DNA of 64,000 nt from Arthrobacter sp. 9AX (GTDB lineage: Bacteria; Actinomycetota; Actinomycetes; Actinomycetales; Micrococcaceae), in contig NZ_LR733293.1 in the NCBI RefSeq assembly GCF_902506095.1, positions 2,706,487-2,770,486 of the forward strand. Direction: 5' to 3'. Positions 46,288 through 54,716 of the stretch are shown piece after piece. Position 1 is the first letter of the stretch, and every line of letters begins with the position of its first letter. The notes under the pieces were generated by a model. That model saw only the letters and a program-made list of their open reading frames with translations. It was not told the origin of the DNA and made no database searches. Made by a program: the position numbers and the translations under genes.

Positions 46288-47337
46288 TCAGTTTTCGCCT
46301 TCAGGTTTCAGTTCCCGGGCCAGCAGGACGGGGCCCAGTTGGTCAACGGACAGCTTGCCGGCCAGCACAGCGACGACGGCGGCCGTAATGGGCATCTCGA
46401 CGCCGAGCTTTGCTGCCAGTTCGTGCACGGCCTGGCCGGATTTGATGCCTTCGGCGGTTTGGGTCATTTTTTGGCCCACTTCCTCCAGCGTCAGGCCCTG
46501 GCCCAGCAGCCGCCCGGCGGTGTGGTTCCGTGAGAGGGGCGACGAGCAGGTGGCCACGAGGTCGCCCAGGCCCGCCAGCCCGGCCATGGTTTTCGCGTCG
46601 CCGCCCAGCGCCAGCGCCAGGCGGGACGTTTCGGCGAGGCCCCGGGTGATGACGGAGGCCTTGGTGTTGTCGCCCATTTGGCGGCCCTCGCAAATACCGA
46701 CCGCCAGGGCGATCACGTTCTTCACGATGCCACCGATCTCCACGCCCACAATGTCCGCCGTCGTGTAGGGCCGGAAGTAAGGCGCTGTGCAGCTGCGCGC
46801 AATCCAGCCGGCCGCAGCGGAATCGGTGCAGGCAACCACGGATGCCGTGGGCTCCTCGCGGGCGATCTCCATGGCCAGGTTGGGACCGGAAACGACGGCG
46901 ATCCGCTCGGTGGGAACGCCGAGTTCCTCGCTGATGACCTCACTCATCCTGGCGTCGGTGCCCAGTTCCAGGCCCTTCATCAGGGAAACCACCATGGCAC
47001 CGGGGGCGATCATGTCTTTCCAGTCGCGCAGCTGCGGCCGCAGGGACTGCGCCGGTACGGCGAGGACCACCAGGTCAGCCCCGGCCAGGACGTGGCCCAC
47101 CTCGGTGGACGCCGTGATGCTTTCCGGCAGGGCGATGTCCTTGAGGTATTGGCTGTTGCGGTGGAAGGTGTTAATTTCCTCCACGACTTCAGCACGCCGC
47201 CCCCACAGCCGGATGGCTCGCGGCGCGCCGGCCGCAGCGGCGTCGGCCAGGATCTTCGCAAACGTGGTCCCCCACGAACCGGCCCCGAGCACAGCAACGG
47301 AACGGGCTGCTCCGGCCTGTTTTCCCTCAGGATTCAC
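46288..47337 (-). CDS. gpsA: Glycerol-3-phosphate dehydrogenase [NAD(P)+]
   Basis: GpsA makes sn-glycerol 3-phosphate, the backbone of phospholipids. The 349-residue product has the nucleotide-binding GAGSWGTTFAK motif, the SLMKGLELG and VSGPNLAMEIA segments and the catalytic Lys in GGIVKNVIALAVG. Start is GTG 47337, overlapping the upstream plsC gene by 11 nt. With plsC beside it, this pair feeds phosphatidic acid synthesis. Confidence 0.96.
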   Translation of the reverse strand: MNPEGKQAGAARSVAVLGAGSWGTTFAKILADAAAAGAPRAIRLWGRRAEVVEEINTFHRNSQYLKDIALPESITASTEVGHVLAGADLVVLAVPAQSLRPQLRDWKDMIAPGAMVVSLMKGLELGTDARMSEVISEELGVPTERIAVVSGPNLAMEIAREEPTASVVACTDSAAAGWIARSCTAPYFRPYTTADIVGVEIGGIVKNVIALAVGICEGRQMGDNTKASVITRGLAETSRLALALGGDAKTMAGLAGLGDLVATCSSPLSRNHTAGRLLGQGLTLEEVGQKMTQTAEGIKSGQAVHELAAKLGVEMPITAAVVAVLAGKLSVDQLGPVLLARELKPEGEN

Positions 47338-48100
47338 CGGGGGTCCGTTCGCCGGCCTGCTGCCCGCGCTCCACGAAGCGCCCGTGCTTTGCCTGCTGTT
47401 GCTTGGCCGGATCCCAGCGCACCGCCGGAGGCTTTTCTCCCCTGAGCTCCGCCAGGAGGGCAGTGATGGCGTCCATGATGGCGTCAGTGGCCCCGCTCAG
47501 CGTTGCCTTGTCCAGGGGGCGGCCCGTGAACGCGCTCAGGTCCACCGGGTCTCCCACCACAACGCGGGAGGTCTTTCGCGGGAAGAGGTGGAACCGCTTG
47601 CCGTAGCGCGGGAACACCTCGTGCGCACCCCAGTGCGCGATCGGCACCACGGGAATGCCGCCCTCAAGGGCCAGGCGCGCCGCGCCGGTGTGGCCCTTCA
47701 TTGGCCACAGGTCCGGGTCGCGGGTCAGCGTGCCCTCGGGGTAGATGATGATGGCGCCGCCCTCGGCGACGATCTCCTGGGCAACCTGCAGCGAGCGGTT
47801 CGCTCCCGCCGTCGAACGCTCCACCGGGACCTGCTTGGTGGCGCGCAGCAGCCATCCCAGGGCGGGCACCTTGAACAGGCCCGCTTTCGCCAGGAAGTGC
47901 GGGGCGCGCTTCTGGTTGTACAGCATGTGGCCCACAACCAGGGGATCGATTTCCGTGCAGTGGTTCGGAGCCGCGATGAAGCCGCCGGCGGGAAGCTTTT
48001 CGGTCCCCTCCCACTTCTTGTTCATCATGGCGTTCATCAGGGGGCGGACAACGCCGGCGATGAACACGAATGTGGCCTTGCTTTTCGCAGACTCTTTCAT
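47327..48100 (-). CDS. plsC: 1-acyl-sn-glycerol-3-phosphate acyltransferase family protein
   Basis: A 257-residue acyltransferase of the PlsC family, which adds the second acyl chain to lysophosphatidic acid. The catalytic HX4D motif is NHCTEID, and the substrate-binding motif is IIIYPEGTLTRD. An N-terminal hydrophobic helix (about 8-25) places it at the membrane. The ATG 48100 lies 10 nt after the murA stop. The Gln/Lys-rich C-terminal tail is variable. Exact acceptor specificity is not visible. Confidence 0.92.
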   Translation of the reverse strand: MKESAKSKATFVFIAGVVRPLMNAMMNKKWEGTEKLPAGGFIAAPNHCTEIDPLVVGHMLYNQKRAPHFLAKAGLFKVPALGWLLRATKQVPVERSTAGANRSLQVAQEIVAEGGAIIIYPEGTLTRDPDLWPMKGHTGAARLALEGGIPVVPIAHWGAHEVFPRYGKRFHLFPRKTSRVVVGDPVDLSAFTGRPLDKATLSGATDAIMDAITALLAELRGEKPPAVRWDPAKQQQAKHGRFVERGQQAGERTPGES

Positions 48101-48110
48101 GCCGGTGCCG

Positions 48111-49436
48111 CTACTTCGTGGTGGTGATGTCGAAGTCGGCGCCCAGGCCGGCCAGCTTTTCGGTGAAGCGCTCGTAGCCCCGGTTGATGATGTCGATTCC
48201 GGTGACCCGCGAGGTTCCCGTGGCGGCAAGGGCCGCGATCAGGTGGCTGAATCCACCGCGGAGGTCAGGCACGTCGATGTCGGTTCCCTTGAGCTGGGTG
48301 GGCCCGGAAATCACTGCGGAGTGCAGGAAGTTCCGCTGGCCGAACCGGCACGGCACGCTGCCCAGGCATTCGCGGTGCACCTGGATGCCGGCGCCCATGC
48401 GGATCAGTGCGTCGGTGAAGCCAAACCGGTTTTCGTACACCGTCTCGTGGACGATTGAGACGCCTTCGGCCTGGGTGAGCGCCACCACCAGCGGCTGCTG
48501 CCAGTCGGTCATGAAGCCCGGGTGCACGTCCGTTTCCAGCACCAGGGGGTTGAGCTTGCCGCCGTGGTGGTAGAAACGGATGCCGTCTTCACCGATGTCC
48601 ATGCCGCCGCCCACCTTGCGGTAGGTGTTCAGGAACGTCATCATGTCCCGCTGTGAGGCGCCTTCAACGAAGATGTCGCCCTTGGTCACCAGCGCGGCCG
48701 AGGCCCACGACGCCGATTCGTTGCGGTCCGAGAGCGCCCTGTGGTTGTAGCCGCCGAGGTCGCGGACGCCTTCGATGCGGATGGTGCGGTCTGTCTGGAC
48801 GCTGATGATTGCGCCCATCTTCTGCAGCACCGCGATGAGGTCGATGACTTCCGGTTCGGTGGCAGCTCCGGAGAGCTCAGTGATGCCTTCGGCACGGGTG
48901 GCGCTGAGCAGCACCTGCTCCGTGGCACCCACGGAGGGGTACGGGAGGGAAATTTTTGCTCCGTGCAGTCCCCTGGGCGCGGAGATGTGGATGCCGCCGG
49001 GACGCTTTTCCACCACGGCGCCAAACTGGCGCAGGACGTCCAGGTGGTAGTCGATGGGCCGGTCGCCGATCTTGCAGCCGCCCAGGTCCGGGATGAACGC
49101 TTCGCCGATCGCGTGGATCAGGGGTCCGCAGAGCAGGATGGGAATCCGGGAGTCGCCGGCGTGGGCGTCGATCGCGGTGCTGGACGCGGTCTTGGCTGCC
49201 TTCGGGTCCAGGGTGAGATCCCCGTTGACGGGGTCCTTGACCACCGTGACGCCGTGCAGCTGGAGGAGCGAGGTAACAACCTCCACGTCCTTGATTTCCG
49301 GCACGTTCCGCAACACCGACGGTTCGTTGCCCAGCAACGCTGCCACCATGGCCTTGGGGACGAGATTCTTGGCCCCCCGGACCGTGACGCGGCCAGTAAG
49401 CGGGACTCCGCCGCGGATTGTCAGAACACTACTCAT
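48111..49436 (-). CDS. murA: UDP-N-acetylglucosamine 1-carboxyvinyltransferase MurA
   Basis: MurA starts peptidoglycan synthesis by adding enolpyruvate to UDP-GlcNAc. The 441-residue product has the Lys23-Asn24 pair in RGAKNLVPK and the active-site Cys121 in LGGCKIGDRPID. Keeping Cys there predicts normal fosfomycin sensitivity at the enzyme level (family knowledge; mycobacteria have Asp instead). It is followed by plsC, gpsA and ddl, so cell-wall and lipid precursor genes are grouped. Confidence 0.96.
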   Translation of the reverse strand: MSSVLTIRGGVPLTGRVTVRGAKNLVPKAMVAALLGNEPSVLRNVPEIKDVEVVTSLLQLHGVTVVKDPVNGDLTLDPKAAKTASSTAIDAHAGDSRIPILLCGPLIHAIGEAFIPDLGGCKIGDRPIDYHLDVLRQFGAVVEKRPGGIHISAPRGLHGAKISLPYPSVGATEQVLLSATRAEGITELSGAATEPEVIDLIAVLQKMGAIISVQTDRTIRIEGVRDLGGYNHRALSDRNESASWASAALVTKGDIFVEGASQRDMMTFLNTYRKVGGGMDIGEDGIRFYHHGGKLNPLVLETDVHPGFMTDWQQPLVVALTQAEGVSIVHETVYENRFGFTDALIRMGAGIQVHRECLGSVPCRFGQRNFLHSAVISGPTQLKGTDIDVPDLRGGFSHLIAALAATGTSRVTGIDIINRGYERFTEKLAGLGADFDITTTK

Positions 49437-49527
49437 ATACCGGTTTCCTCACGATAACTAGCCCCCAAAACCTTGCAAAGGCTCCAACCAAGCATAGGAG
49501 GTCGCGTTACCGAACCGAAATACGCCG

Positions 49528-49561
49528 GCGACGGCGGCAGGGCGTGGCGGACCGCCGTCGC
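49528..49561 (-). terminator. Hairpin after leuD
   Basis: A 10-bp perfect stem (49528-49537 with 49552-49561) with a 14-nt loop lies about 25 nt past the leuD stop on the minus strand, in the 149-bp gap before murA. There is no clear T-run, so it is a weak terminator candidate. Confidence 0.4.
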
Positions 49562-49585
49562 ACAGTCAGAGGTACTTCCGCCCGC

Positions 49586-50188
49586 TCAGGAAAGGCGCGC
49601 CGGCAGGGTTTTCGGCAGGAAGGCAGGGCGGGTGGCCTCGTAGGCAGTGATGTCCGACTCGTGCTGCAGGGTCAGCCCGATATCGTCCAGGCCTTCGAGC
49701 AGGCGCCAGCGGGTGTAGTCGTCGATCTCGAACGGCGCCACGATGTTGCCGCACACCACGGTCTTGGAGGTGAGGTCCACGGTGACCTGCGTGCCGGGAG
49801 CGTTCTCCAGCTCCTTCCAGATCAGTTCGATGTCGTCCTGCGCCACCTGGGCTGCCAGCAATCCCTGCTTGCCCGAGTTGCCGCGGAAGATGTCGGCGAA
49901 CCGGGACGAGAGCACAGCCTTGAAACCATAGTCCTTCAGCGCCCAGACGGCGTGTTCGCGGGAGGAGCCGGTGCCGAAGTCCGGGCCTGCCACCAGGACG
50001 GAGCCGGCGTTGAAGGGCTCCTGGTTCAGGATGAAGGAAGGATCCTTGCGCCACGCCGAGAACAGGGCGTCCTCGAAGCCCGTGCGGGTGATGCGCTTGA
50101 GGTAGACAGCGGGGATGATCTGGTCAGTGTCAACGTTGCTTTGGCGCAGCGGGACGCCGATTCCGGTGTGGGTGGTGAACTTTTCCAT
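49586..50188 (-). CDS. leuD: 3-isopropylmalate dehydratase small subunit
   Basis: LeuD pairs with LeuC to isomerise 2-isopropylmalate to 3-isopropylmalate in leucine synthesis. The 200-residue product has the swivelling-domain motif [17 protein letters not shown] and [18 protein letters not shown] 50188 has AGGAG ahead of it and follows leuC by 9 bp. Length is normal. Confidence 0.96.
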   Translation of the reverse strand: MEKFTTHTGIGVPLRQSNVDTDQIIPAVYLKRITRTGFEDALFSAWRKDPSFILNQEPFNAGSVLVAGPDFGTGSSREHAVWALKDYGFKAVLSSRFADIFRGNSGKQGLLAAQVAQDDIELIWKELENAPGTQVTVDLTSKTVVCGNIVAPFEIDDYTRWRLLEGLDDIGLTLQHESDITAYEATRPAFLPKTLPARLS

Positions 50189-50197
50189 GGCGGTCTC

Positions 50198-51652
50198 CTA
50201 GGCTGCGTCGGTGCGGATGGCGGCGGATTCGGGAGCCGGATCAAGGTCCGACGGCGAGCTCAGGGTTCCGCGGATGGCCGTGGCCGCTGCCACTACCGGC
50301 GACACCAGGTGCGTCCGGCCGCCCTTGCCCTGGCGGCCCTCGAAGTTGCGGTTGGAGGTTGAGGCGCAACGCTCCCCCACGTCCAGCTGGTCCGGGTTCA
50401 TGCCCAGGCACATGGAGCAGCCGGCGAATCGCCACTCGGCGCCGAAGTCCTTGAAAACCTTGTCCAGGCCCTCGGCCTCGGCTTCGAGGCGGACGCGGGC
50501 CGAGCCGGGAACTACGAGCATCCGGATGTTGGGATCCTTCTGCCGCCCGCGGATGATGTCCGCCGCGGCGCGCAGGTCCTCCATCCGGGAGTTGGTGCAG
50601 GAGCCCAGGAAGACGGTGTCCACCCGGATGTCCTTCATCGGTGTTCCGGCTTCAAGCCCCATGTACTGCAGTGCGCGCTCGGCGGCGGCCTTGGCGTTTT
50701 CGTCGCCGAAGTCCTCGGGGGACGGTACCGCCTCAGACAGGGAAACGCCTTGGCCGGGGTTGGTGCCCCAGGTGACGAACGGCTCCAGCGTGTTGGCGTC
50801 CAGGTCCACCTGGACGTCAAAGGTGGCGTCGTCGTCGGTACGCAGCGTGTTCCAGTACTCGACGGCGGCATCCCAGTCAGCGCCCTGCGGAGCGTGCGGA
50901 CGGCCCTTCATGTATGCGTACGTTGTCTCATCCGGGGCCACCATGCCGGCGCGGGCGCCGGCCTCGATGGACATGTTGCAGATGGTCATGCGGGCGTCCA
51001 TGGACAGGGCGCGGATAGCGGAGCCCCGGTATTCCAGGACATAGCCCTGGCCGCCGCCGGTGCCGATCTTGGCGATCACGGCCAGGATGATGTCCTTGGC
51101 CGTAACGCCCGGACGGAGCGTGCCTTCAACGTTGATGGCCATGGTCTTGAACGGCTTGAGCGACAGCGTCTGGGTGGCCATCACGTGCTCCACCTCGGAG
51201 GTTCCGATGCCCATGGCCAGCGCTCCGAAGGCGCCGTGCGTGGAGGTGTGGGAGTCGCCGCAGACCACCGTCATGCCCGGCTGGGTGAGGCCCAGCTGCG
51301 GACCCACCACGTGGACGATGCCCTGCTCCGCGTCTCCGAGGGAGTGCAGGCGCACGCCAAACTCGGCGCAGTTGTTGCGCAGCGTCTGGATCTGGGTCCG
51401 GCTGGTGAGATCGGCGATAGGCTTGTCGATGTCCAGCGTGGGAGTGTTGTGGTCCTCCGTGGCGATGGTCAGGTCAGCGCGGCGCAGCTTGCGGCCGGCC
51501 AGGCGCAGGCCTTCGAACGCCTGCGGGGACGTGACCTCATGGACGAGGTGGAGGTCGATGAACAGAAGGTCGGGCTGGGCGTTGGCGCCTTCGCCGTCGC
51601 CTTTGCGCACCACGTGCGCGTCCCAGACTTTCTCGGCCAATGTCTTTGCCAT
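50198..51652 (-). CDS. leuC: 3-isopropylmalate dehydratase large subunit
   Basis: Large subunit of isopropylmalate isomerase with a 4Fe-4S cluster. The 484-residue product has the cluster Cys residues in [13 protein letters not shown] and [12 protein letters not shown], plus [16 protein letters not shown] chose ATG 51652 because GAAGGGAG lies 6 nt upstream; an ATG 6 nt earlier touches that site. It is transcribed away from the IclR regulator gene, and a palindrome lies between the two. Confidence 0.96.
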   Translation of the reverse strand: MAKTLAEKVWDAHVVRKGDGEGANAQPDLLFIDLHLVHEVTSPQAFEGLRLAGRKLRRADLTIATEDHNTPTLDIDKPIADLTSRTQIQTLRNNCAEFGVRLHSLGDAEQGIVHVVGPQLGLTQPGMTVVCGDSHTSTHGAFGALAMGIGTSEVEHVMATQTLSLKPFKTMAINVEGTLRPGVTAKDIILAVIAKIGTGGGQGYVLEYRGSAIRALSMDARMTICNMSIEAGARAGMVAPDETTYAYMKGRPHAPQGADWDAAVEYWNTLRTDDDATFDVQVDLDANTLEPFVTWGTNPGQGVSLSEAVPSPEDFGDENAKAAAERALQYMGLEAGTPMKDIRVDTVFLGSCTNSRMEDLRAAADIIRGRQKDPNIRMLVVPGSARVRLEAEAEGLDKVFKDFGAEWRFAGCSMCLGMNPDQLDVGERCASTSNRNFEGRQGKGGRTHLVSPVVAAATAIRGTLSSPSDLDPAPESAAIRTDAA

Positions 51653-51735
51653 GGCCATCTCCCTTCACTGCTGTTTGGCTGATGAGTTCCACTGAACCAG
51701 TACGGCTTCGCACTGCGCCAGCCGAAAGATTTGCA

Positions 51736-51750
51736 TCTCAGATAATGAGA
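51736..51750. promoter_or_regulatory. Palindromic operator candidate between leuC and the IclR regulator
   Basis: TCTCA-N5-TGAGA lies in the divergent promoter region. On the plus strand GATAAT (51741-51746) within it resembles a -10 box for the regulator gene, so one bound protein could control both directions. NdgR/LtbR regulators act on leuCD in other actinobacteria. Confidence 0.55.
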
Positions 51751-51765
51751 CGGCAATATCATTAC

Positions 51766-52485
51766 ATGGACAATTCTAGTGGAGTCGGTGTCATAGATAA
51801 AGCGGCCCATGTGCTTGATGCGCTGGAGGCGGGACCCACCACGCTGGCGCAGCTGGTGGCGGCTACGGGCCTGGCCCGCCCCACCGTCCACCGCCTTGCC
51901 CTGGCGCTGGTTCACCACCGGCTGGTCAGCCGTGACATCCAGGGCCGCTTCGTCCTGGGCAGCCGCCTGGTTGAACTGGCGTCGGCTGCCGGCGAGGACC
52001 GTTTAATTGCGTCCGCCGGCCCCGTGCTGATGCAGCTGCGCGACGCCACGGGCGAGAGCGCGCAGATCTTCCGCCGCCAGGGTGACTGGCGCGTCTGCGT
52101 TGCTTCCGCCGAGCGCCCCATCGGCCTGCGCGACACCATTCCGGTGGGCACGCAGCTGTCCATGAAAGCAGGGTCCGCCGCCCAGGTGCTGCTCGCCTGG
52201 GAGGACCACGACCGCCTGCTCGAAGGATTGCAGTCCGCCCGCTTCACGCCCACCGTCCTGGCAGGAGTACGACGGCGGGGCTGGGGACAGAGCCTCGGCG
52301 AACGTGAGCCTGGGGTCGCCTCAGTCTCGGCACCGGTCCGCGGACCGTCCGGCCGGGTGATTGCGGCGGTGTCCATCTCCGGCCCGATTGAGCGCCTCAC
52401 CCGCCAGCCCGGGCGGCTGCACGCCGAAGTGGTCTGCAACGCCGGCCGCATCCTCACCGAGGCGCTGCGCAAGAACAACGACTGA
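51766..52485 (+). CDS. ndgR: IclR family regulator of leucine biosynthesis (NdgR/LtbR type)
   Basis: A 239-residue IclR-family protein. The N-terminal winged helix (about 8-65) shows LAQLVAATGLARPTVHRLAL, and the C-terminal effector domain spans about 75-235. Regulators in this exact place, divergent from leuCD, are NdgR in Streptomyces and LtbR in Corynebacterium, which control leucine and other amino acid genes (established knowledge). ATG 51766 is where similarity begins; the leader is very short if GATAAT is the -10 box. Confidence 0.88.
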   Translation: MDNSSGVGVIDKAAHVLDALEAGPTTLAQLVAATGLARPTVHRLALALVHHRLVSRDIQGRFVLGSRLVELASAAGEDRLIASAGPVLMQLRDATGESAQIFRRQGDWRVCVASAERPIGLRDTIPVGTQLSMKAGSAAQVLLAWEDHDRLLEGLQSARFTPTVLAGVRRRGWGQSLGEREPGVASVSAPVRGPSGRVIAAVSISGPIERLTRQPGRLHAEVVCNAGRILTEALRKNND

Positions 52486-52538
52486 CGTCCCCAAGCGCCT
52501 TACCCTCTCAGCCGTTCCGCGGACGCTAGGATTTCGCC

Positions 52539-53090
52539 ATGGGCAGCTTTGCAGTGTTTCTTCGCGGCATCAACGTGGGCGGCATCAACATCAAGATGGC
52601 GGACCTCCGGGAGGGCCTCAAAGCGGCCGGTTTCGCGGACGCCCGCACGCTGCTTGCCAGCGGCAACGTAGTGCTGACCAGCAGCCTCGAACCCGCAGCC
52701 CTGAAACGGACATGCGAAAAATTCCTCCGGGACGCCTTCGGCTACGACGCGTGGGTGGTGGTCCTCGAGGCAGCCCGGGTGGCTGAGCTGGTGGCCGCCT
52801 GCCCCTACCCGGACGACGACAAGACCACCCACACGTACATCACGCTCTCCTCGGACGAGGCGATGCTGGACGAACTCCATGCGGCCGGAGCGGCCATCGA
52901 GGGGGCAGAGCAAACGAGGCTGGGCCCGGAAGCGCTTGCCTGGCTGGCACCCGCCGGCGGAACGCTCGACAGCCCCTTCAGCAAAATCACGGCCAGGACC
53001 AGATTCAAGGCCTCCACCACAACACGGAACCTGCGCACGCTCATCAAGGTCAGGGACGCCGCTGCCGAACTTGCCGCCGCGGGCAGCTGA
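52539..53090 (+). CDS. DUF1697 family protein
   Basis: A 183-residue soluble protein matching DUF1697. The family pattern is clear: FLRGINVGGINIKMADLRE at the start and LLASGNVVLTS near residue 40, then SPFSKITARTRFKASTTTRN-like C-terminal part. Function is not established. AGGA lies 8 nt ahead of the ATG. The gene stands alone between the IclR regulator and a convergent GTPase gene. Confidence 0.9.
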   Translation: MGSFAVFLRGINVGGINIKMADLREGLKAAGFADARTLLASGNVVLTSSLEPAALKRTCEKFLRDAFGYDAWVVVLEAARVAELVAACPYPDDDKTTHTYITLSSDEAMLDELHAAGAAIEGAEQTRLGPEALAWLAPAGGTLDSPFSKITARTRFKASTTTRNLRTLIKVRDAAAELAAAGS

Positions 53091-53102
53091 CCGCGGTGCT
53101 TC

Positions 53103-54716
53103 CTACCCGGCAGCGGCCTTCAGCGCCGCATGAAAGGCAGCAAGCCGGCTGACTTCAACCTCCACCGGTTCCACAATGAGCTCGCCGGCCACCGCCGCCA
53201 CCGCCGTGTTCAGCCGCTTCCGTGCCCGTGCCGCCCGGGCGTTGGCGGCGGCCGCCGCAATGAAGCGTCCCGTGATGGCCAGGAAGATCCCCATGACCAC
53301 CCCGGAAGCGATCATCAGCGTAGGCACCGGCCAGCCCTCCACCCGGGGCACCTCCGGTACGGGCAACTGGAAATAGCCGAGGGCTGCCAGCACACCGAGC
53401 CAGCCCAGGCCCCCCAGCACGGCGAGCAGGGCAAGCCATTGAGTCACGTTGAACAGGGCCCACCACCATGATTTGCGGTTGGCAGCCAGGTCGGTGCCGG
53501 CAATCGCCTGGTCCAGCGCATCCGGCAGCCGCTCCCGTCCCTCCCTCGCCGCGCTCCGGATGGCTGCCCGCCAGGGACCCGGCGCGCCGGCGCTGGCGGC
53601 GTCGGCGAATTCCCGTACCGCCGCATCAGTCCGCGCGCGTTCCGGCGCGCCGGCAGGAGGCAGCGAGGTGCGGTTCAGCCCGGAGGGTGCGGTGCTGCGC
53701 AGGCTAAGCCGGCGGAGCGGGTCGGGGCGGAACCGGGAAAGCCACCGGGTGACGGGCCAGCCTGTCCGTTTCACTGACTCAAGCCGGTAGGACTGGCCCA
53801 CGGCCCGGACCACTGCGGGCACATTTGCCGCAACGGCCAGCTCCTCCGCCAGGCGTGACCTGGCGCCGGACCGGACCCCGGCCGCGTCTCCGCCGCCGGA
53901 CGCTGCGGCCAGCTCCGCAGAAGCCCTGGTAATGTCCGCAGCGAGCCGCTGCGACTGGGCTTTGCGCTTCACCGCAACGCCCCGGATAGCGTCGCGGACC
54001 TTGTCCACGCCGGTTCCAGCCACGGCGGAGGCCGGCAGCACCCTAACGTTGGCCAGGCCGTCGCGGGCGAGGATGGACCGCAGGGATTCCAGGACGGGCT
54101 GCACATCGTGGGCCGGCAGGCGGTCCACCTGGTTGAGGACCACCAGCGTGACGGCCCCGTGCGTGGCCAGGCGCGACAAGAAGTCATTGTGTACTGCCGC
54201 GTCTGCGTACTTTTGGGGATCGAGGACCCAGACCAGGACGTCGACGAGTCCCACCATCCGCTGGACCACTTCCCTGTTGGCTGCCTTGGTGGAATCGAAG
54301 TCGGGAAGGTCCAGCAGGATCAAGCCCGTGTCCTCGTCGGCGAACCCGTCCACGGGTACCGCATGGTGCCGGGTGCGGACGTCGAGCCAGTCCAGCAGCG
54401 GCTCGCTGCCCTCCGCTCCCCATACCCCCGCCAAAGGTTCCGATGTGGTGGGACGGCGGGCGGCTGCCGTCGCGATTTCCGCGCCGCTCACCGCATTGAA
54501 CAGGGAGGACTTGCCGCTGCCGGTGGCACCGAAGAATCCCACCACTGTGTGGTCCGCGGACAGCGACCGCCGGGAGCTGGCACGCTCGAGCACGTCGAAG
54601 ACTTCCTGGAGCGATTCATCGGGAAGGATGCCTTCGGCAAGCTCCCGGGCGTCGTTGAGGGCAACAAGCCGCCGGTCCAGCCGGGACGCGTCCCGGGTGT
54701 CGCTGTGGCGGCTCAC
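53103..54716 (-). CDS. Dynamin-like GTPase, second of a pair
   Basis: A 537-residue GTPase of the dynamin/YfjP-like type. G1 is GATGSGKSSLFNA near residue 66, G3 is DLPDFDS (Asp for the usual Gly), and G4 is NQVD. A helical middle domain follows, then two membrane segments (about 408-440 and 460-490) and a short helical tail. The start is GTG 54716, overlapping the upstream gene's stop (GTGA). Streptomyces has a DynA-DynB pair at sporulation septa; this pair is comparable in layout, and a membrane-remodelling role is an inference. Confidence 0.82.
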   Translation of the reverse strand: MSRHSDTRDASRLDRRLVALNDARELAEGILPDESLQEVFDVLERASSRRSLSADHTVVGFFGATGSGKSSLFNAVSGAEIATAAARRPTTSEPLAGVWGAEGSEPLLDWLDVRTRHHAVPVDGFADEDTGLILLDLPDFDSTKAANREVVQRMVGLVDVLVWVLDPQKYADAAVHNDFLSRLATHGAVTLVVLNQVDRLPAHDVQPVLESLRSILARDGLANVRVLPASAVAGTGVDKVRDAIRGVAVKRKAQSQRLAADITRASAELAAASGGGDAAGVRSGARSRLAEELAVAANVPAVVRAVGQSYRLESVKRTGWPVTRWLSRFRPDPLRRLSLRSTAPSGLNRTSLPPAGAPERARTDAAVREFADAASAGAPGPWRAAIRSAAREGRERLPDALDQAIAGTDLAANRKSWWWALFNVTQWLALLAVLGGLGWLGVLAALGYFQLPVPEVPRVEGWPVPTLMIASGVVMGIFLAITGRFIAAAAANARAARARKRLNTAVAAVAGELIVEPVEVEVSRLAAFHAALKAAAG

